Positions 19,907 through 28,723 of a stretch of DNA of 64,000 bases are shown in pieces. How positions within the stretch are numbered: the stretch's first letter is position 1; each line of letters opens with the position of its first letter. Below the pieces are notes generated by a model that worked only from the letters and a program-made list of their open reading frames with translations, had not been told where the DNA came from and made no database searches. Source of the DNA: Prosthecodimorpha hirschii (GTDB lineage: Bacteria > Pseudomonadota > Alphaproteobacteria > Rhizobiales > Ancalomicrobiaceae); the NCBI RefSeq assembly GCF_001305515.1, contig NZ_LJYW01000001.1, positions 4,631,525 to 4,695,524 of the forward strand, in the 5' to 3' direction. The position numbers and the translations under genes were made by a program.

Positions 19907-20124
19907 GAAAAGGCGATCCGGGTCGGCAAGGGGAATGGGGTCGAGGCCCTTCTAGCGCCACTCGGCCCGGACGGAAACGCCGAAACGCGGGATTGGGCAT
20001 TCCCCGGCCGCGAATCTCGTGCGCGCCGAGCCCCATCCGGCCCCGTCCGGCCCGAGACGGCCCCGGTCGGCCCCCGAAGCGCCGGCGGAATCGCTCCGGC
20101 GCAGGTCCGATCCCATCGACCCGC

Positions 20125-20934
20125 TCAGGCCGCGGCGCTGCCGGGATGGTGGCGGTCGAAGGCCTCGGTCGCCGCGCTCGGATGCCAGACCGGCCGGTAG
20201 CCGGCCTTCAGGGCCATCACGGTCGAGGGCGGCGTGACCAGCGTGACGAGGCGACTTTTCTGCCGCGGCAGCGGCGGACCCCAGCCATGCGGCGACCAGG
20301 GCAGCATATAGGGGCCGCGCACCGCGAAGATCTGACGGTCGGGGCCGTCCGAGGCGATCGCCGCCCCGTCCGGCAGCGTGTCGATGAAGGCGACGTAGAG
20401 CCGCTTCTCGCGGCGGTCGCCCGGCTCGGTGCCGACGCGTTCCTGATGCAGGATGGCGTCCATGTGGCCGGCGGCGGGCGGCGCGGCGAGGCCGTTGCCA
20501 TGCGCGAAGGCGGCAGCGAAATCCTGCGCCGCCTGCCGCCGGCATTCGAAGCACGGGCGGTGGCCGGCGGCGAGCGCCGTCACCTCGTCGAGGAAGAAGA
20601 GTTCGGTATAGCTCTCGCCCCAGACCGTGCGGCGGCGCTCGCGAAAGGCGATCTCGCAGCAGATCCAGGCTTTCGAGACCCAGCGCCGCGCCGGCACCAG
20701 TTCGCGGGTCCCGGGATCGTGGATGCGGCCGCCGCGATTGCCCATGAACAGGCCGCGGGCGGCGCTGCGGAACAGCGCGCCGAGCGGGTCGACCCGGTTC
20801 TGCAGGTGGCCGTCGTCCCCGTCCTCACCAGCCGCCGGGCGATCCGGCGCCGGAATCGATGGGGCCGCCGCCTGCGTCTCCGCCGTGGAAGCCGGCGAAG
20901 TCCGGCGCCGACGATCCGTGGGTGTCCGTGCCAT
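20125..20934 (-). CDS. Conserved hypothetical protein with Cys pair
   Basis: 269 residues from the ATG at 20934. I do not recognise a functional family name. Well-conserved-looking core starts near GHLQNRVDPLGALFRSAARG and FMGNRGGRIHDP, continues with WICCEIAFRERRRTVWGESY and FLDEVTALAAGHRPCFECRR, and ends with LYVAFIDTLPDGA and MLPWSPHGW. The C-x2-C in RPCFECRR and the earlier CC could bind metal. The first 45 residues are low-complexity and overlap the end of the neighbouring gene by 110 bp in another frame, so the true start may lie further in, though no good ATG or GTG was found before the core. Codon use favours this strand over the large opposite-strand frames. Confidence 0.65.
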   Translation of the reverse strand: MARTPTDRRRRTSPASTAETQAAAPSIPAPDRPAAGEDGDDGHLQNRVDPLGALFRSAARGLFMGNRGGRIHDPGTRELVPARRWVSKAWICCEIAFRERRRTVWGESYTELFFLDEVTALAAGHRPCFECRRQAAQDFAAAFAHGNGLAAPPAAGHMDAILHQERVGTEPGDRREKRLYVAFIDTLPDGAAIASDGPDRQIFAVRGPYMLPWSPHGWGPPLPRQKSRLVTLVTPPSTVMALKAGYRPVWHPSAATEAFDRHHPGSAAA

Positions 20935-21532
20935 GGTGCTCGCCTCCGTCGCTGTCGCCGCCCGGCCCGGCGTCTCCGGCCGGCTCCGGGCCATGAGTGG
21001 CCGGCCCGGCCTCGTGCTGGCCCCCGGCATCGCCATGCGGGGCATGATATCCGCCCGCATCGCCCAGGCCGTGATCGCCCTGGCCGTCATTGCCTGGGCT
21101 GGAATCGCCCGCACCGGCATGGCCGTCCATGGCGTGATCGCCGGCGCCGTGATCGCCCGCGCCGTGATCCTGCGCGCCCTGGCCGGCGCCCGGTGCGGCA
21201 TGGGGATCGGCGCCGGCATCGCCGGGCTGTCCCTCCTGGTCGCCGGGCGCGTCCGCGGGCGCATCGTGGGCCGGTGCCGGCGCCGCGTGACCGCCGTGGC
21301 GGGCGAGAATGTCGGCGCCGATCAGCACGCCGCCGGCCGCGGCAGCCGCCATGGCGGCCGCGTTGCCGGAGGTTGCCGCGGCCGCAGGCTGCGCCGGTCC
21401 CGCCGGGGCCGGAAAGTTGCCCCCGCTCATGGCCGTCGACGGGTCGACCGGCCCGTGCGGACCCGGCACGGGCCTCGGCTCCGGTTCCCGCTCCCGCCTG
21501 CGTCCGAACCAACGCTCGAACCAATTCGCCAT
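20825..21532 (-). CDS. His/Asp/Gly-rich low-complexity protein
   Basis: 235 residues. It opens MANWFERWFGRRREREPEPR, then a Pro-rich stretch, an Ala-rich hydrophobic segment (SGNAAAMAAAAAGGVLIGAD, about residues 57-76) that could be one membrane helix, and then about 150 residues dominated by Gly, Asp, His and Ala with repeated GDHGAGDH/GQGDHGLGD-like units. No domain is recognised. The His/Asp richness suggests metal binding, which is inference. The start at 21532 is chosen because the frame upstream to 21610 has no homologous look. It overlaps the next gene on the same strand by 110 bp. Confidence 0.6.
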   Translation of the reverse strand: MANWFERWFGRRREREPEPRPVPGPHGPVDPSTAMSGGNFPAPAGPAQPAAAATSGNAAAMAAAAAGGVLIGADILARHGGHAAPAPAHDAPADAPGDQEGQPGDAGADPHAAPGAGQGAQDHGAGDHGAGDHAMDGHAGAGDSSPGNDGQGDHGLGDAGGYHAPHGDAGGQHEAGPATHGPEPAGDAGPGGDSDGGEHHGTDTHGSSAPDFAGFHGGDAGGGPIDSGAGSPGGW

Positions 21533-21872
21533 GCCGCCAGCCCTGTTCCGGCCGCGCCCCTGGACGCCGACCGACCACGAAACCGGCGCCCGCCGCCACG
21601 GTAAGGCCACGGGTGCCGCTCAAGCCTTTGACTTTCGAGCATTTCCCTTTCGCACCGGTGAATCCGGCCGGAACGGACCTGCTCGCACGCGCAAATGTTA
21701 ACGCGCGACTGTGGCCCGACCGAGACTTTTCCGGTTCACGCGGCGCATTCTTCGGGGTGGCAAACGCATTGCAGGCCGACGGGCTGCCGCCCCGCCTCCG
21801 CAACCGGCGCGATTGTGCCATCGTTAACCATACCGCACGCCCGAAAGCGGCGGCGGAGACGAGGGGGTGGCG

Positions 21873-22346
21873 ATGGCAATCACCGAGACGTTCACCTACG
21901 GCGCGGCCTGGTGTGCCGTCGCCATCTCGGGCGGCATGGTCCTGCGCACGCTCGGGCGGGTCCGCGATGTCGGCTCCGCCCTGGCGGCGACCAGCCTGGC
22001 CTTCGAGATCCTGTTCGGCGCCGGTGCGCTCGGCGTCGCCGCGCATTTCCTGCGCACGGGAGAGCCGATGCCGATCGCCTGGTTCGGCAGCGGCGCCGCG
22101 GCCGGTTCTGCCACCGGAACCGGGGCGGGCGGCGGCCCGGCCGCTGCGGACGGCGCCCATCCGGTCGGCGGCGCCGTCGTGCCGGCCTGGCCCGCGGCAA
22201 CCTGGCCCGCTTCGACCTTGCCCGCTGCGACCTTGCCCACGGCGACCTGGCCGGCCGGCCATGACGGTCTGGCGCCGACCGGCCGGCCCTGCGGCGCCGC
22301 CGCGACCGATGCCGGTCACGGCGTGACCATCTGCCTCGCCCCTTGA
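21873..22346 (+). CDS. Small membrane protein with Trp-Pro-Ala repeat tail
   Basis: 157 residues. MAITETFTYGAAWCAVAIS begins a first hydrophobic segment and ATSLAFEILFGAGALGVAAH is a second, so two membrane helices are likely in the first 60 residues. The rest is Gly/Ala-rich and ends in short repeats of the form WPAATWPASTLPAATLPTAT. GAGGGGG lies 6 nt before the ATG at 21873. Family unknown; the reading frame is supported by the ribosome site and hydrophobic pattern only. Confidence 0.5.
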   Translation: MAITETFTYGAAWCAVAISGGMVLRTLGRVRDVGSALAATSLAFEILFGAGALGVAAHFLRTGEPMPIAWFGSGAAAGSATGTGAGGGPAAADGAHPVGGAVVPAWPAATWPASTLPAATLPTATWPAGHDGLAPTGRPCGAAATDAGHGVTICLAP

Positions 22347-22356
22347 GTCGGGGCCC

Positions 22357-22462
22357 GGCCGGCGCAGTCCGGCCGCAACCCCGGCTTCCGGCGCAGTCCG
22401 GCCGCAGTCACGGCTTCCGGCGCAGTCCGGGCGCAGTCCGGCCGCAGCGGCGGCTTCCGGGG
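22357..22462. repeat. Direct repeats GGCGCAGTCCGG
   Basis: Four partial units of about 28 bp in tandem between two convergent genes. GGCGCAGTCCGGCCGCA occurs at 22357 and 22390, a variant GGCGCAGTCCGGGCGCA at 22419, and AGTCCGGCCGCA again at 22434; the spacers end in CGGCTTCC. Possibly a simple expansion; no function visible. Confidence 0.55.
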
Positions 22463-22484
22463 CGGCCCGGCCGCCCGGGGACCT

Positions 22485-23162
22485 TCAGTCCTGTCCGCCG
22501 ACCACGAGGATGTGCAGGCTGCGCGGGCCATGGGCGCCGAGCAGGATGGTCTGCTCGATGTCGCCGGAGCGCGACGGCCCGGTGACCATGTTGACCGTGC
22601 GCGGCATCACGCCCTTGCCGTAGACCCGGCGCAGCCGGTCCCAGACCGTCTCGGTATCGCCCTCGATCTCCTCCGCCCGGACCACCACGATGTGGTATTC
22701 GGGCAGGAAATTGAGCGTCGTCGGGTTGTCCTCGCCGGACACCAGCACCAGCGTGCCGGTCTCCGCCACGCCCGCGAAGGCATGGCTGAGCCCGACCATG
22801 TCCTGCCCGTCCGACGGGCCGACCGAGACGGCGAGCTGCGGTTGTCCGTCCCAGGGCAGGGCGGCGAGGCGCGGGTCGGCGCCGCGGCGTAGGGCCGCCG
22901 GCAGATTGCGGCCGCGCAGATAGTCGGCGACCGCTTCCGGGATCGCCTCCGCGTCGGCGACGCGCGCCACCGTGCAGTTGACCCGCTCGGCCATCATGGC
23001 GAAGAGGCGCGTCCGTTCGGCCGGCGGCAATTGTCCGCGCTTGGGGATCAGGCCGCGTGGCGGACGCATCAGCCGGTCGGAGACCGTGGCGCGACGGTCG
23101 ATGTCGGTCGCGGCAACGCCGAGCGAGCGGCGGATCCGGGAGAGAATGGCGTCGCGGCTCAT
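22485..23162 (-). CDS. lutC: Lactate utilization protein C (LUD domain)
   Basis: 225 residues of the LutC/YkgG family (LUD domain, DUF162). Start MSRDAILSRIRRSLG, central QLAVSVGPSDGQDMVGLSHA, GVAETGTLVLVSG and the C-terminal SGDIEQTILLGAHGPRSLHI typical of the family. LutC is the third subunit of the LutABC L-lactate oxidase. The ATG overlaps the lutB stop codon (ATGA at 23159-23162 region), so the genes are translationally coupled in gntR-lutA-lutB-lutC, all on the minus strand. The frame in the record extends further upstream into lutB, which is not real coding. Confidence 0.93.
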   Translation of the reverse strand: MSRDAILSRIRRSLGVAATDIDRRATVSDRLMRPPRGLIPKRGQLPPAERTRLFAMMAERVNCTVARVADAEAIPEAVADYLRGRNLPAALRRGADPRLAALPWDGQPQLAVSVGPSDGQDMVGLSHAFAGVAETGTLVLVSGEDNPTTLNFLPEYHIVVVRAEEIEGDTETVWDRLRRVYGKGVMPRTVNMVTGPSRSGDIEQTILLGAHGPRSLHILVVGGQD

Positions 23163-24637
23163 CAGTGACCCTTGGCGGCAGAAGCGGGAGCGGGGGACTT
23201 GGCGGCCTTCGCGGCCTGGCGCGCCAGGCGTTCGGCCCACAAGTCGTGGAAGGTGCGGCCCTCCGGCGCCGGCAGGTCGCGGTATTTCGTCCAGCCGCCG
23301 GCCATCGGCATCGTTGCGAAGCGGCCGCCGGCGCGGCGGCCGAGCCAGCCGAGCAGGTTGGCGGCAACGCCGGTGGCGAGCCGGTAGAGCTTCGGCCGGC
23401 GGGCGAAGAAGGCCCACAGGCCGAGCCCCCAGCGCGCCGCGGCCGGGTTCAGGTGCCGTTCGAACTCGCGCTCGCGCCAGTGCCGCATCATCTTGGGCAG
23501 CGGGATGCGCATCGGGCAGACGCTCTCGCAACGGCCGCAGAAGGTCGAAGCGTTGGGCAGGTGGCCGGCCTTGTCGACGCCGACCAGCGAAGGCGTCAGC
23601 ACCGAGCCCATCGGGCCGGGATAGACCCAGCCATAGGCGTGGCCGCCGACCGAATGATAGACCGGGCAGTGGTTCATGCAGGCGCCGCAGCGGATGCAGC
23701 GCAGCATGTCCTGGAACTCGGTGCCGAGCATCGCCGAGCGGCCGTTGTCGAGGATCACGACGTGGTATTCGCCCGGCCCGTCCGGGTCTTCCGGCCGGCG
23801 CGGGCCGGTCGAGAAGGTCGTGTAGCAGGACATGTCCTGCCCGGTCGCCGAACGCGCGAGCACGCGCAGGATCTGCGCCACGTCGTCGAGCGTCGGCGTG
23901 ATCTTCTCGATCGAGGCCAGCACGATATGGGCCTTGGGCAGCGTCTGGGTCAGGTCGCCGTTGCCCTCGTTGGTGACGATGATCGAGGTGCCGGTCTCCG
24001 CGACCAGGAAGTTCGCGCCCGTGATGCCGACATCGGCGGTCAGGAACTCGCGCCTGAGCACCGCGCGAGCCTCGCCGAGCAGGGTGGTCGGTTCGGTCAG
24101 GTCGCGGTCGGTCGCCAGATGGGTATGGACCCGGCGGAAATCGGCTTCGACCTGTTCCTTGGTGACGTGAACCGCCGGGGCGATGATGTGGCTCGGCCCC
24201 TCGTTGCGGATCTGGATGATGTATTCGCCGAGATCGGTCTCGACCGGCCGGACGCCGTGCTCCTCCAGGTAGTCGTTGAGGCCGATCTCCTCGGCGATCA
24301 TCGTCTTGCCCTTGGTCACCGTGCGGGCGTCGAGGCGCCGGCAGATGTCGAGCACGATCGCGCGCGCCTCCTCGGCCGTCTCGGCCCAGTGCACATGGCC
24401 GCCGGAGGCGATCACCTTGCGCTCGTAGGCCTCCAGATAGAGGTCGATATGCGCCAGGGTGTGGTTCTTGATGTCGCGGGCCCGGTCGCGCAGGGCCTCG
24501 AACTCCGGCAGGCGGTCGGCCGCAGCCTTGCGCTTGTCGATGAAGCCCTTCTCGACATGCCCGAGCGCCTTCTGCAGGTTCGGGTCGTGGAGCGCGTGGG
24601 CGGCATTGTCCTTGAAGGCGGGCGAGGTCAGCTGCAT
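23162..24637 (-). CDS. lutB: Lactate utilization iron-sulfur protein B
   Basis: 491 residues. The N-terminal two thirds are a LUD-type domain (GGHVHWAETAEEARAIVLDI, KTMIAEEIGLNDYLEEHG, NFLVAETGTSIIVTNEGNGD), and the C-terminal part has two 4Fe-4S motifs, CIRCGACMNHCPVY (about residue 312) and CGRCESVCPMRIPLPKM. Length matches LutB/YkgF (about 475). The protein passes electrons from L-lactate oxidation with LutA and LutC, probably at the membrane face. It lies 68 bp after lutA and overlaps lutC. Confidence 0.95.
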   Translation of the reverse strand: MQLTSPAFKDNAAHALHDPNLQKALGHVEKGFIDKRKAAADRLPEFEALRDRARDIKNHTLAHIDLYLEAYERKVIASGGHVHWAETAEEARAIVLDICRRLDARTVTKGKTMIAEEIGLNDYLEEHGVRPVETDLGEYIIQIRNEGPSHIIAPAVHVTKEQVEADFRRVHTHLATDRDLTEPTTLLGEARAVLRREFLTADVGITGANFLVAETGTSIIVTNEGNGDLTQTLPKAHIVLASIEKITPTLDDVAQILRVLARSATGQDMSCYTTFSTGPRRPEDPDGPGEYHVVILDNGRSAMLGTEFQDMLRCIRCGACMNHCPVYHSVGGHAYGWVYPGPMGSVLTPSLVGVDKAGHLPNASTFCGRCESVCPMRIPLPKMMRHWREREFERHLNPAAARWGLGLWAFFARRPKLYRLATGVAANLLGWLGRRAGGRFATMPMAGGWTKYRDLPAPEGRTFHDLWAERLARQAAKAAKSPAPASAAKGH

Positions 24638-24705
24638 GGCGGCCGTTCAGGTCTCCAGGGGCGGAAGGGAGCGGGGCGAAGGGTCGGCGAGGGACGGCTC
24701 AAGGT

Positions 24706-25476
24706 TCAGCGCCCCTCGCCGATGGCCGGGCCCTTGGCGCCGGCGAGAATCTCGGCGACGTGGCGGGCCTCGACCGGGCTGCCGGCGCGCTTCAGCTTGC
24801 CGGCCATGTTCATCAGGCAGCCGAGGTCGCCGGCGACCAGCGTGCCGGCGCCGGTCGCCGCGATGGTGGCGACCTTCTTCTCGACGATGTGGTTGGAGAT
24901 GTCCGGATACTTGACGCAGAAGGTGCCGCCGAAGCCGCAGCAGACATCGGAATCCTGCATCTCCTTGACGGTCAGGCCGTCGACATGGGCGAGCAGGCGG
25001 CGCGGCTGCTCGCGGATGCCGAGTTCGCGCAGGCCCGAACAGCTGTCGTGATAGGTCACGGTGCCCTCGAAGCGGGCGCCGGTGGTCTCGACGCCGAGCA
25101 CGTCGGCGAGGAACGAGACCAGTTCGAAGGTCTTGGCCGAGAGTGCCTCGGCGCGCGCCTTCCAGGCCGGCACGTCGGCGAAGAGCTCGGCATAGTGCAT
25201 CTTGATCATGCCGCCGCAGGAGCCGGACGGCGCGACCACGTAGTCGTAGCCCTCGAAGGCCTTGATGACGCCCTCGGCGAGCGCGCGCGCATCGGCCCGG
25301 TCGCCGGAATTGAAGGCCGGCTGACCGCAGCAGGTCTGCGCCGCCGGCACGTCAACGTCGCAGCCGGCATCCTCCAGGAGCTTCACGGCGGCGAAGCCGA
25401 CCGAGGGCCGGAACAGGTCGACCAGACAGGTGACGAAGAGGGCGACGCGCGGCCGGCGTGCGGGGGCGGTGGACAT
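24706..25476 (-). CDS. lutA: Lactate utilization protein A (CCG domain)
   Basis: 256 residues of the LutA/YkgE family, with two cysteine-rich CCG domains: FVTCLVDLFRPSVGFAAVKL and QTCCGQPAFNSGDRADA first, then YHDSCSGLRELGIREQPR, SDVCCGFGGTFCVKYPDIS and a C-terminal DLGCLMNMAG. These bind noncanonical Fe-S clusters or heterodisulfide-reductase-like centres. The start at 25476 (MSTAPARRPRVALFVTCL) is chosen over the open extension to 25710, which would run into the end of the gntR gene. Forms the L-lactate oxidase with LutB and LutC. Confidence 0.95.
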   Translation of the reverse strand: MSTAPARRPRVALFVTCLVDLFRPSVGFAAVKLLEDAGCDVDVPAAQTCCGQPAFNSGDRADARALAEGVIKAFEGYDYVVAPSGSCGGMIKMHYAELFADVPAWKARAEALSAKTFELVSFLADVLGVETTGARFEGTVTYHDSCSGLRELGIREQPRRLLAHVDGLTVKEMQDSDVCCGFGGTFCVKYPDISNHIVEKKVATIAATGAGTLVAGDLGCLMNMAGKLKRAGSPVEARHVAEILAGAKGPAIGEGR

Positions 25477-25522
25477 GGGCTTCGGGTTCCTGGTCGGCTT
25501 CGGGGACGGGACGAAAGGGGTT

Positions 25523-26326
25523 TCAGGCGGGCCTTGCGGCCGGGCGGTTGGCACGCAGGCGGCGGCTGTCGAGCAGTTCCAGGCGCAGGGCCGCGCTGTG
25601 CGCGCGGGTATCGATCCGCTCGACCTCGCGCGTGGTCGCCTCGACATAGTCGATATGGTCTTCGGCGGCGCGGCGGGCGCGCTCCGGGTCGCCGGCCAGA
25701 ATCGCCGCATGGATGGCGAGATGCTGGGTCATCAGTTGGGTGCGCGCGGCATCGCGCCCATAGAGGCGGGAGCGGTGGTAGAAGACGCCGTCGGCGAGCA
25801 GCCGGTAGCAGGAGCGCAGCGTGTGCAGGAGCACGATGTTGTGCGCCGCCTCGCCGACCGCGGTGTGGAATTCCAGGTCGAGCGCCGCCTCGTCCTCGGC
25901 GATGCCGGCGGCGTGCGCGGCCTGCATGTCCTCGATCACCCGGGTCAGGATCTCGCGGTCGGCCGCGGTCGCGCGGGTGGCGGCGAGCGAGGCCGACCAG
26001 CCTTCGATCGCGCGGCGGAACTCCAGATAGTCGGCGACGGCCTCGGGGTAGCGGCGGATCAGGTCGACCACGGGTTCGGAGAAGACCGCACCGATCACGT
26101 CGGCCACATAGGTGCCCTCGCCGTGGCGGGAGACCAGCAGGTGGCGGTCTTCCAGCGTCTTCAGGGCCTCGCGCAGGATCGGCCGCGACACGTCGACCTG
26201 GGCCGACAGTTCCCGCTCGCCCGGCAGCCGGTCGCCCGGCCGCAGGATGCCCTGCAGGATCAGGAGCTCGATCTGCTCGGCGACCGCGTCGGCGGTGCGG
26301 TTGTGGGTGATCTTCTCGAACACCAT
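25523..26326 (-). CDS. FadR-subfamily GntR regulator of lactate operon
   Basis: 267 residues. N-terminal winged helix: ADAVAEQIELLILQGILRPG, RLPGERELSAQVDVSRPILR, EALKTLEDRHLLVSRHG; C-terminal all-helical FCD ligand domain with LDLEFHTAVGEAAHN and HAAILAGDPERARRAAEDHI, carrying the His/Asp positions that bind metal and carboxylate ligands. This fits the LldR/PdhR/GlcC type that senses 2-hydroxy or 2-oxo acids. It is the first gene of the lutABC operon, and an inverted repeat at 26437-26455, just upstream, is probably its operator; a near-identical site precedes glcD. Ligand is inferred as lactate or glycolate. Confidence 0.88.
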   Translation of the reverse strand: MVFEKITHNRTADAVAEQIELLILQGILRPGDRLPGERELSAQVDVSRPILREALKTLEDRHLLVSRHGEGTYVADVIGAVFSEPVVDLIRRYPEAVADYLEFRRAIEGWSASLAATRATAADREILTRVIEDMQAAHAAGIAEDEAALDLEFHTAVGEAAHNIVLLHTLRSCYRLLADGVFYHRSRLYGRDAARTQLMTQHLAIHAAILAGDPERARRAAEDHIDYVEATTREVERIDTRAHSAALRLELLDSRRLRANRPAARPA

Positions 26327-26436
26327 CGCTACAGGAACACCATCGCTTCTCGAACGGCGTCGCGACCGTCGCGGGATCCGGCCGGGCGCCGGACGCGATC
26401 GGACCGATCCGGCCAGATTAGACCCGACGGCGCCGC

Positions 26437-26455
26437 TGGTCAATTTTCTTGTCCA
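26437..26455. promoter_or_regulatory. Putative GntR operator upstream of gntR-lutABC
   Basis: TGGTCAATTTTCTTGTCCA, an imperfect inverted repeat (TGG-W-C ... G-W-CCA) 111 bp before the gntR start. It shares the nine-base TGGTCAATT and the 5-nt spaced G(A/T)CCA arm with the site at 29956-29974 in front of glcD. Binding by the adjacent GntR protein is inference. Confidence 0.55.
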
Positions 26456-26579
26456 CTGTCGCCTGCGGCGATAGTCGTCTTCGGCAAGGGGCGCCTGCGG
26501 CGATGGGAACCGGCGCCGCCATGGCGCGCGCGCCGCCGGGCGGGTAAACAGGGACGATCTCACCGCTCCAATTCAGGGA

Positions 26580-27950
26580 ATGGCGCCGATGGAGACCGAA
26601 GCCGCATCGCTGCCGAACAGGGATCCGGATGTCCGGATCGCGGACGCCTGGTCCCCGGAAGCCCGGTCCTTCGAGCCGCATCCGCTGCGGGCCGAGATCC
26701 TCGGCGAGATCCATGCGCGCCCGTTCCGGCTGGTCAGCGCGCCGCGGGTTTTCTTGCATTACGCCTTCGAAGTCGTTCGAGGCGCCTCCAAACCGGACCG
26801 AATCGCTTTCAATGAATTGTGCCGTGCGCAGGGCCAGCCCGGCCCGGGGCCGGATGCCCGCCACCATGTCATCCCCTTCGGCACCGGCACGCTGAAATGG
26901 GAGCGGCATGCGGAATTCACGACCTACAGCTGGGACGGCCCGCTGCCCGAGGGGGCGGCGCCCTTCGCCGAGCGGCCGATCGCCCATCCGTTCGGCTCGG
27001 GCTTCGTGCCGCCGGGGCCGCTCCTGGTCGCGGTCCGGCTCGACCTGTTGCGGCTCGGTGGCGATGTCGAATCGGTCGCCCATCTGTTCGACCCCGCCAG
27101 CCTGTGCGTCTCCGACTGCTTCGGCGGCTCGGCCGTGGCGGTCACCGATTTCCGCCAGGACGGCGACGGGCGCACCCGCATCCTGGCGATCGATCGGGGC
27201 CTGAACGACCAGCAGGCCGGCGGGCTGGCGCAGCGGCTGCTGGAAATCGAGACCTACCGCACCATCGCGCTGCTCGGCCTGCCCGAGGCGCAGCGGATCG
27301 GCCCGGACATCCGCCGCATCGAGCGCGAACTGGCCGATATCGGCCACCGCATCCGATCGACCGACGGACTCGAGGCCAACCGCCTGCTCCTCTCCGACAT
27401 CACCCGGCTGACCGCCGATCTGGAGGCCGGGGCGGCGGAGAGCTCCTACCGGTTCGGCGCCAGCCGCGCCTATGACGACATCGTCAAGGACCGGCTCGGC
27501 GCCATTCACGAGCACCATGTGCCCGGCTATGGCACCTGGTCGAGCTTCCTCGCCCGGCGCACCGGGCCGGCCATGCGCACCGTCCGGGCGACCCTGCAGC
27601 GGCAGGAGGACTTGTCGGAAAAGCTGAACCGGGCGGCACAGTTGCTGCGCACGCGGGTCGATATCGAGTTGGAGCAGCAGAACCGCGATCTGCTCGAATC
27701 CATGAACCGCCGCGCCCGCCAGCAGCTGCGCCTGCAGCAAACCGTCGAAGGGCTCTCGGTGGCGGCGGTCAGCTACTATGTGGTCGGGCTGATCGGCTAC
27801 GTCTTCAAGGCGATGAAGGAAGCCGGCCGCCTGCCGGTCGACCCTGGCCTGGCGACGGGCCTCGCCGTGCCGGTGGTCCTGCTGGCGGTCGCCCTGGTCG
27901 TCCGCCGCATCCGCGCCGCTCATTCGGACGACGATCACACCGGGTCCTGA
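26580..27950 (+). CDS. DUF3422 family membrane protein
   Basis: 456 residues. The N-terminal part, with HPLRAEILGEIHARPFRLVS near residue 37, HHVIPFGTGTLKWERHAEFT and a late SSFLARRTGPAMRTVRATL, matches the DUF3422 (COG4949) family; a coiled-coil-like region follows (LNRAAQLLRTRVDIELEQQN), and two hydrophobic segments near the end (AVSYYVVGLIGYVFKAM and LAVPVVLLAVALVVRRIRAA) anchor it to the membrane. Function is unknown; the family is a predicted membrane-anchored protein common in Alphaproteobacteria. Start at 26580 or the ATG nine bases later are both possible. Confidence 0.85.
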   Translation: MAPMETEAASLPNRDPDVRIADAWSPEARSFEPHPLRAEILGEIHARPFRLVSAPRVFLHYAFEVVRGASKPDRIAFNELCRAQGQPGPGPDARHHVIPFGTGTLKWERHAEFTTYSWDGPLPEGAAPFAERPIAHPFGSGFVPPGPLLVAVRLDLLRLGGDVESVAHLFDPASLCVSDCFGGSAVAVTDFRQDGDGRTRILAIDRGLNDQQAGGLAQRLLEIETYRTIALLGLPEAQRIGPDIRRIERELADIGHRIRSTDGLEANRLLLSDITRLTADLEAGAAESSYRFGASRAYDDIVKDRLGAIHEHHVPGYGTWSSFLARRTGPAMRTVRATLQRQEDLSEKLNRAAQLLRTRVDIELEQQNRDLLESMNRRARQQLRLQQTVEGLSVAAVSYYVVGLIGYVFKAMKEAGRLPVDPGLATGLAVPVVLLAVALVVRRIRAAHSDDDHTGS

Positions 27951-27985
27951 TCGGATTTCGGTTCGTCTCCGGTCGCATCCGACAT

Positions 27986-28014
27986 GAAAAAGCCGGGCCC
28001 CGCGGGACCCGGCT
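27986..28014 (-). terminator. Rho-independent terminator of cytochrome c gene
   Basis: On the minus strand AGCCGGGTCCCGCGGGGCCCGGCT folds into a 7-bp stem (AGCCGGG / CCCGGCT) with a GC-rich loop, followed by TTTTT. It lies 23 bp beyond the stop codon of the cytochrome gene. It can also end the DUF3422 transcript from the other side, but without a T-run there. Confidence 0.75.
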
Positions 28015-28037
28015 CGAATTTCGCCAAAGGCGAAAAT

Positions 28038-28439
28038 TCACTTCTTCTTGCCGGAAGCGTCGAACTGCTTCAGATAGGCGATCACGTCCTTGACTTCCTC
28101 TTCCTTCTGGAGGCCGACGAAGGACATCTTGTTGCCCGGCAGGTAGGCCTTCGGATTGGAGACCCACTTGGAGATATGCTCTTCGGTCAGGATGGTGCCT
28201 TCCTCGTTGGCCTTCTTCAGCGCCGGAGAATAGGCGTAGCCTTCGACGGCGCCCATCTTGCGGCCGACGACGCCGTTCAGCTGCGGGCCGACCTTGTTGG
28301 TCGCGCCTTCGCCGATCGCGTGGCAGGCCTTGCACTTGTTGAAGACCTTCTCGCCGTTCGCGGCATCGCCGTCGTCGGCCTTGGCAACGGAGACGGCAGT
28401 CAGGAAGGCAGCGGCGGCGATGGCCAGGAATTTCGTCAT
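28038..28439 (-). CDS. Class I cytochrome c
   Basis: 133 residues. Signal peptide MTKFLAIAAAAFLTAVSVAKA (about 1-21), then one heme site FNKCKACH (C-x2-C-H, about residues 34-41) and a methionine ligand in PGNKMSF near residue 105. Length and order fit a soluble periplasmic cytochrome c2-like carrier (cytochrome c family, similar to c552/c550). It would shuttle electrons between the bc1 complex and a terminal oxidase. Start at 28439 is chosen with GGGAG 11 nt upstream; a start 15 bp further out (MGVELM) is possible but would damage the signal peptide. Confidence 0.9.
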   Translation of the reverse strand: MTKFLAIAAAAFLTAVSVAKADDGDAANGEKVFNKCKACHAIGEGATNKVGPQLNGVVGRKMGAVEGYAYSPALKKANEEGTILTEEHISKWVSNPKAYLPGNKMSFVGLQKEEEVKDVIAYLKQFDASGKKK

Positions 28440-28723
28440 AAGTTCGACTCCCATGAGGCGTTGGGTTCTCGGACACCCGGCCTGATCGCTCCCCGCCCGG
28501 AGTGCGATCGCCGGACCATTCATTCGGATCGCCTCCGCGGAGTCCGAGCCCGAAGGCCGGATGCCGCCGCGATCGCGTTCTCTCCCGACATTCAGCGTCC
28601 TATCCGAGACGACGAGCGATCGGAACAAGGAATTTAGTCCAATTCCTGTCCAGCGACATTTGGAAGCAGCGGGTTTGCCCCGATGGTTCCGAAAATGTGA
28701 CCGGCAACCCGCCTGCCGCAAAG

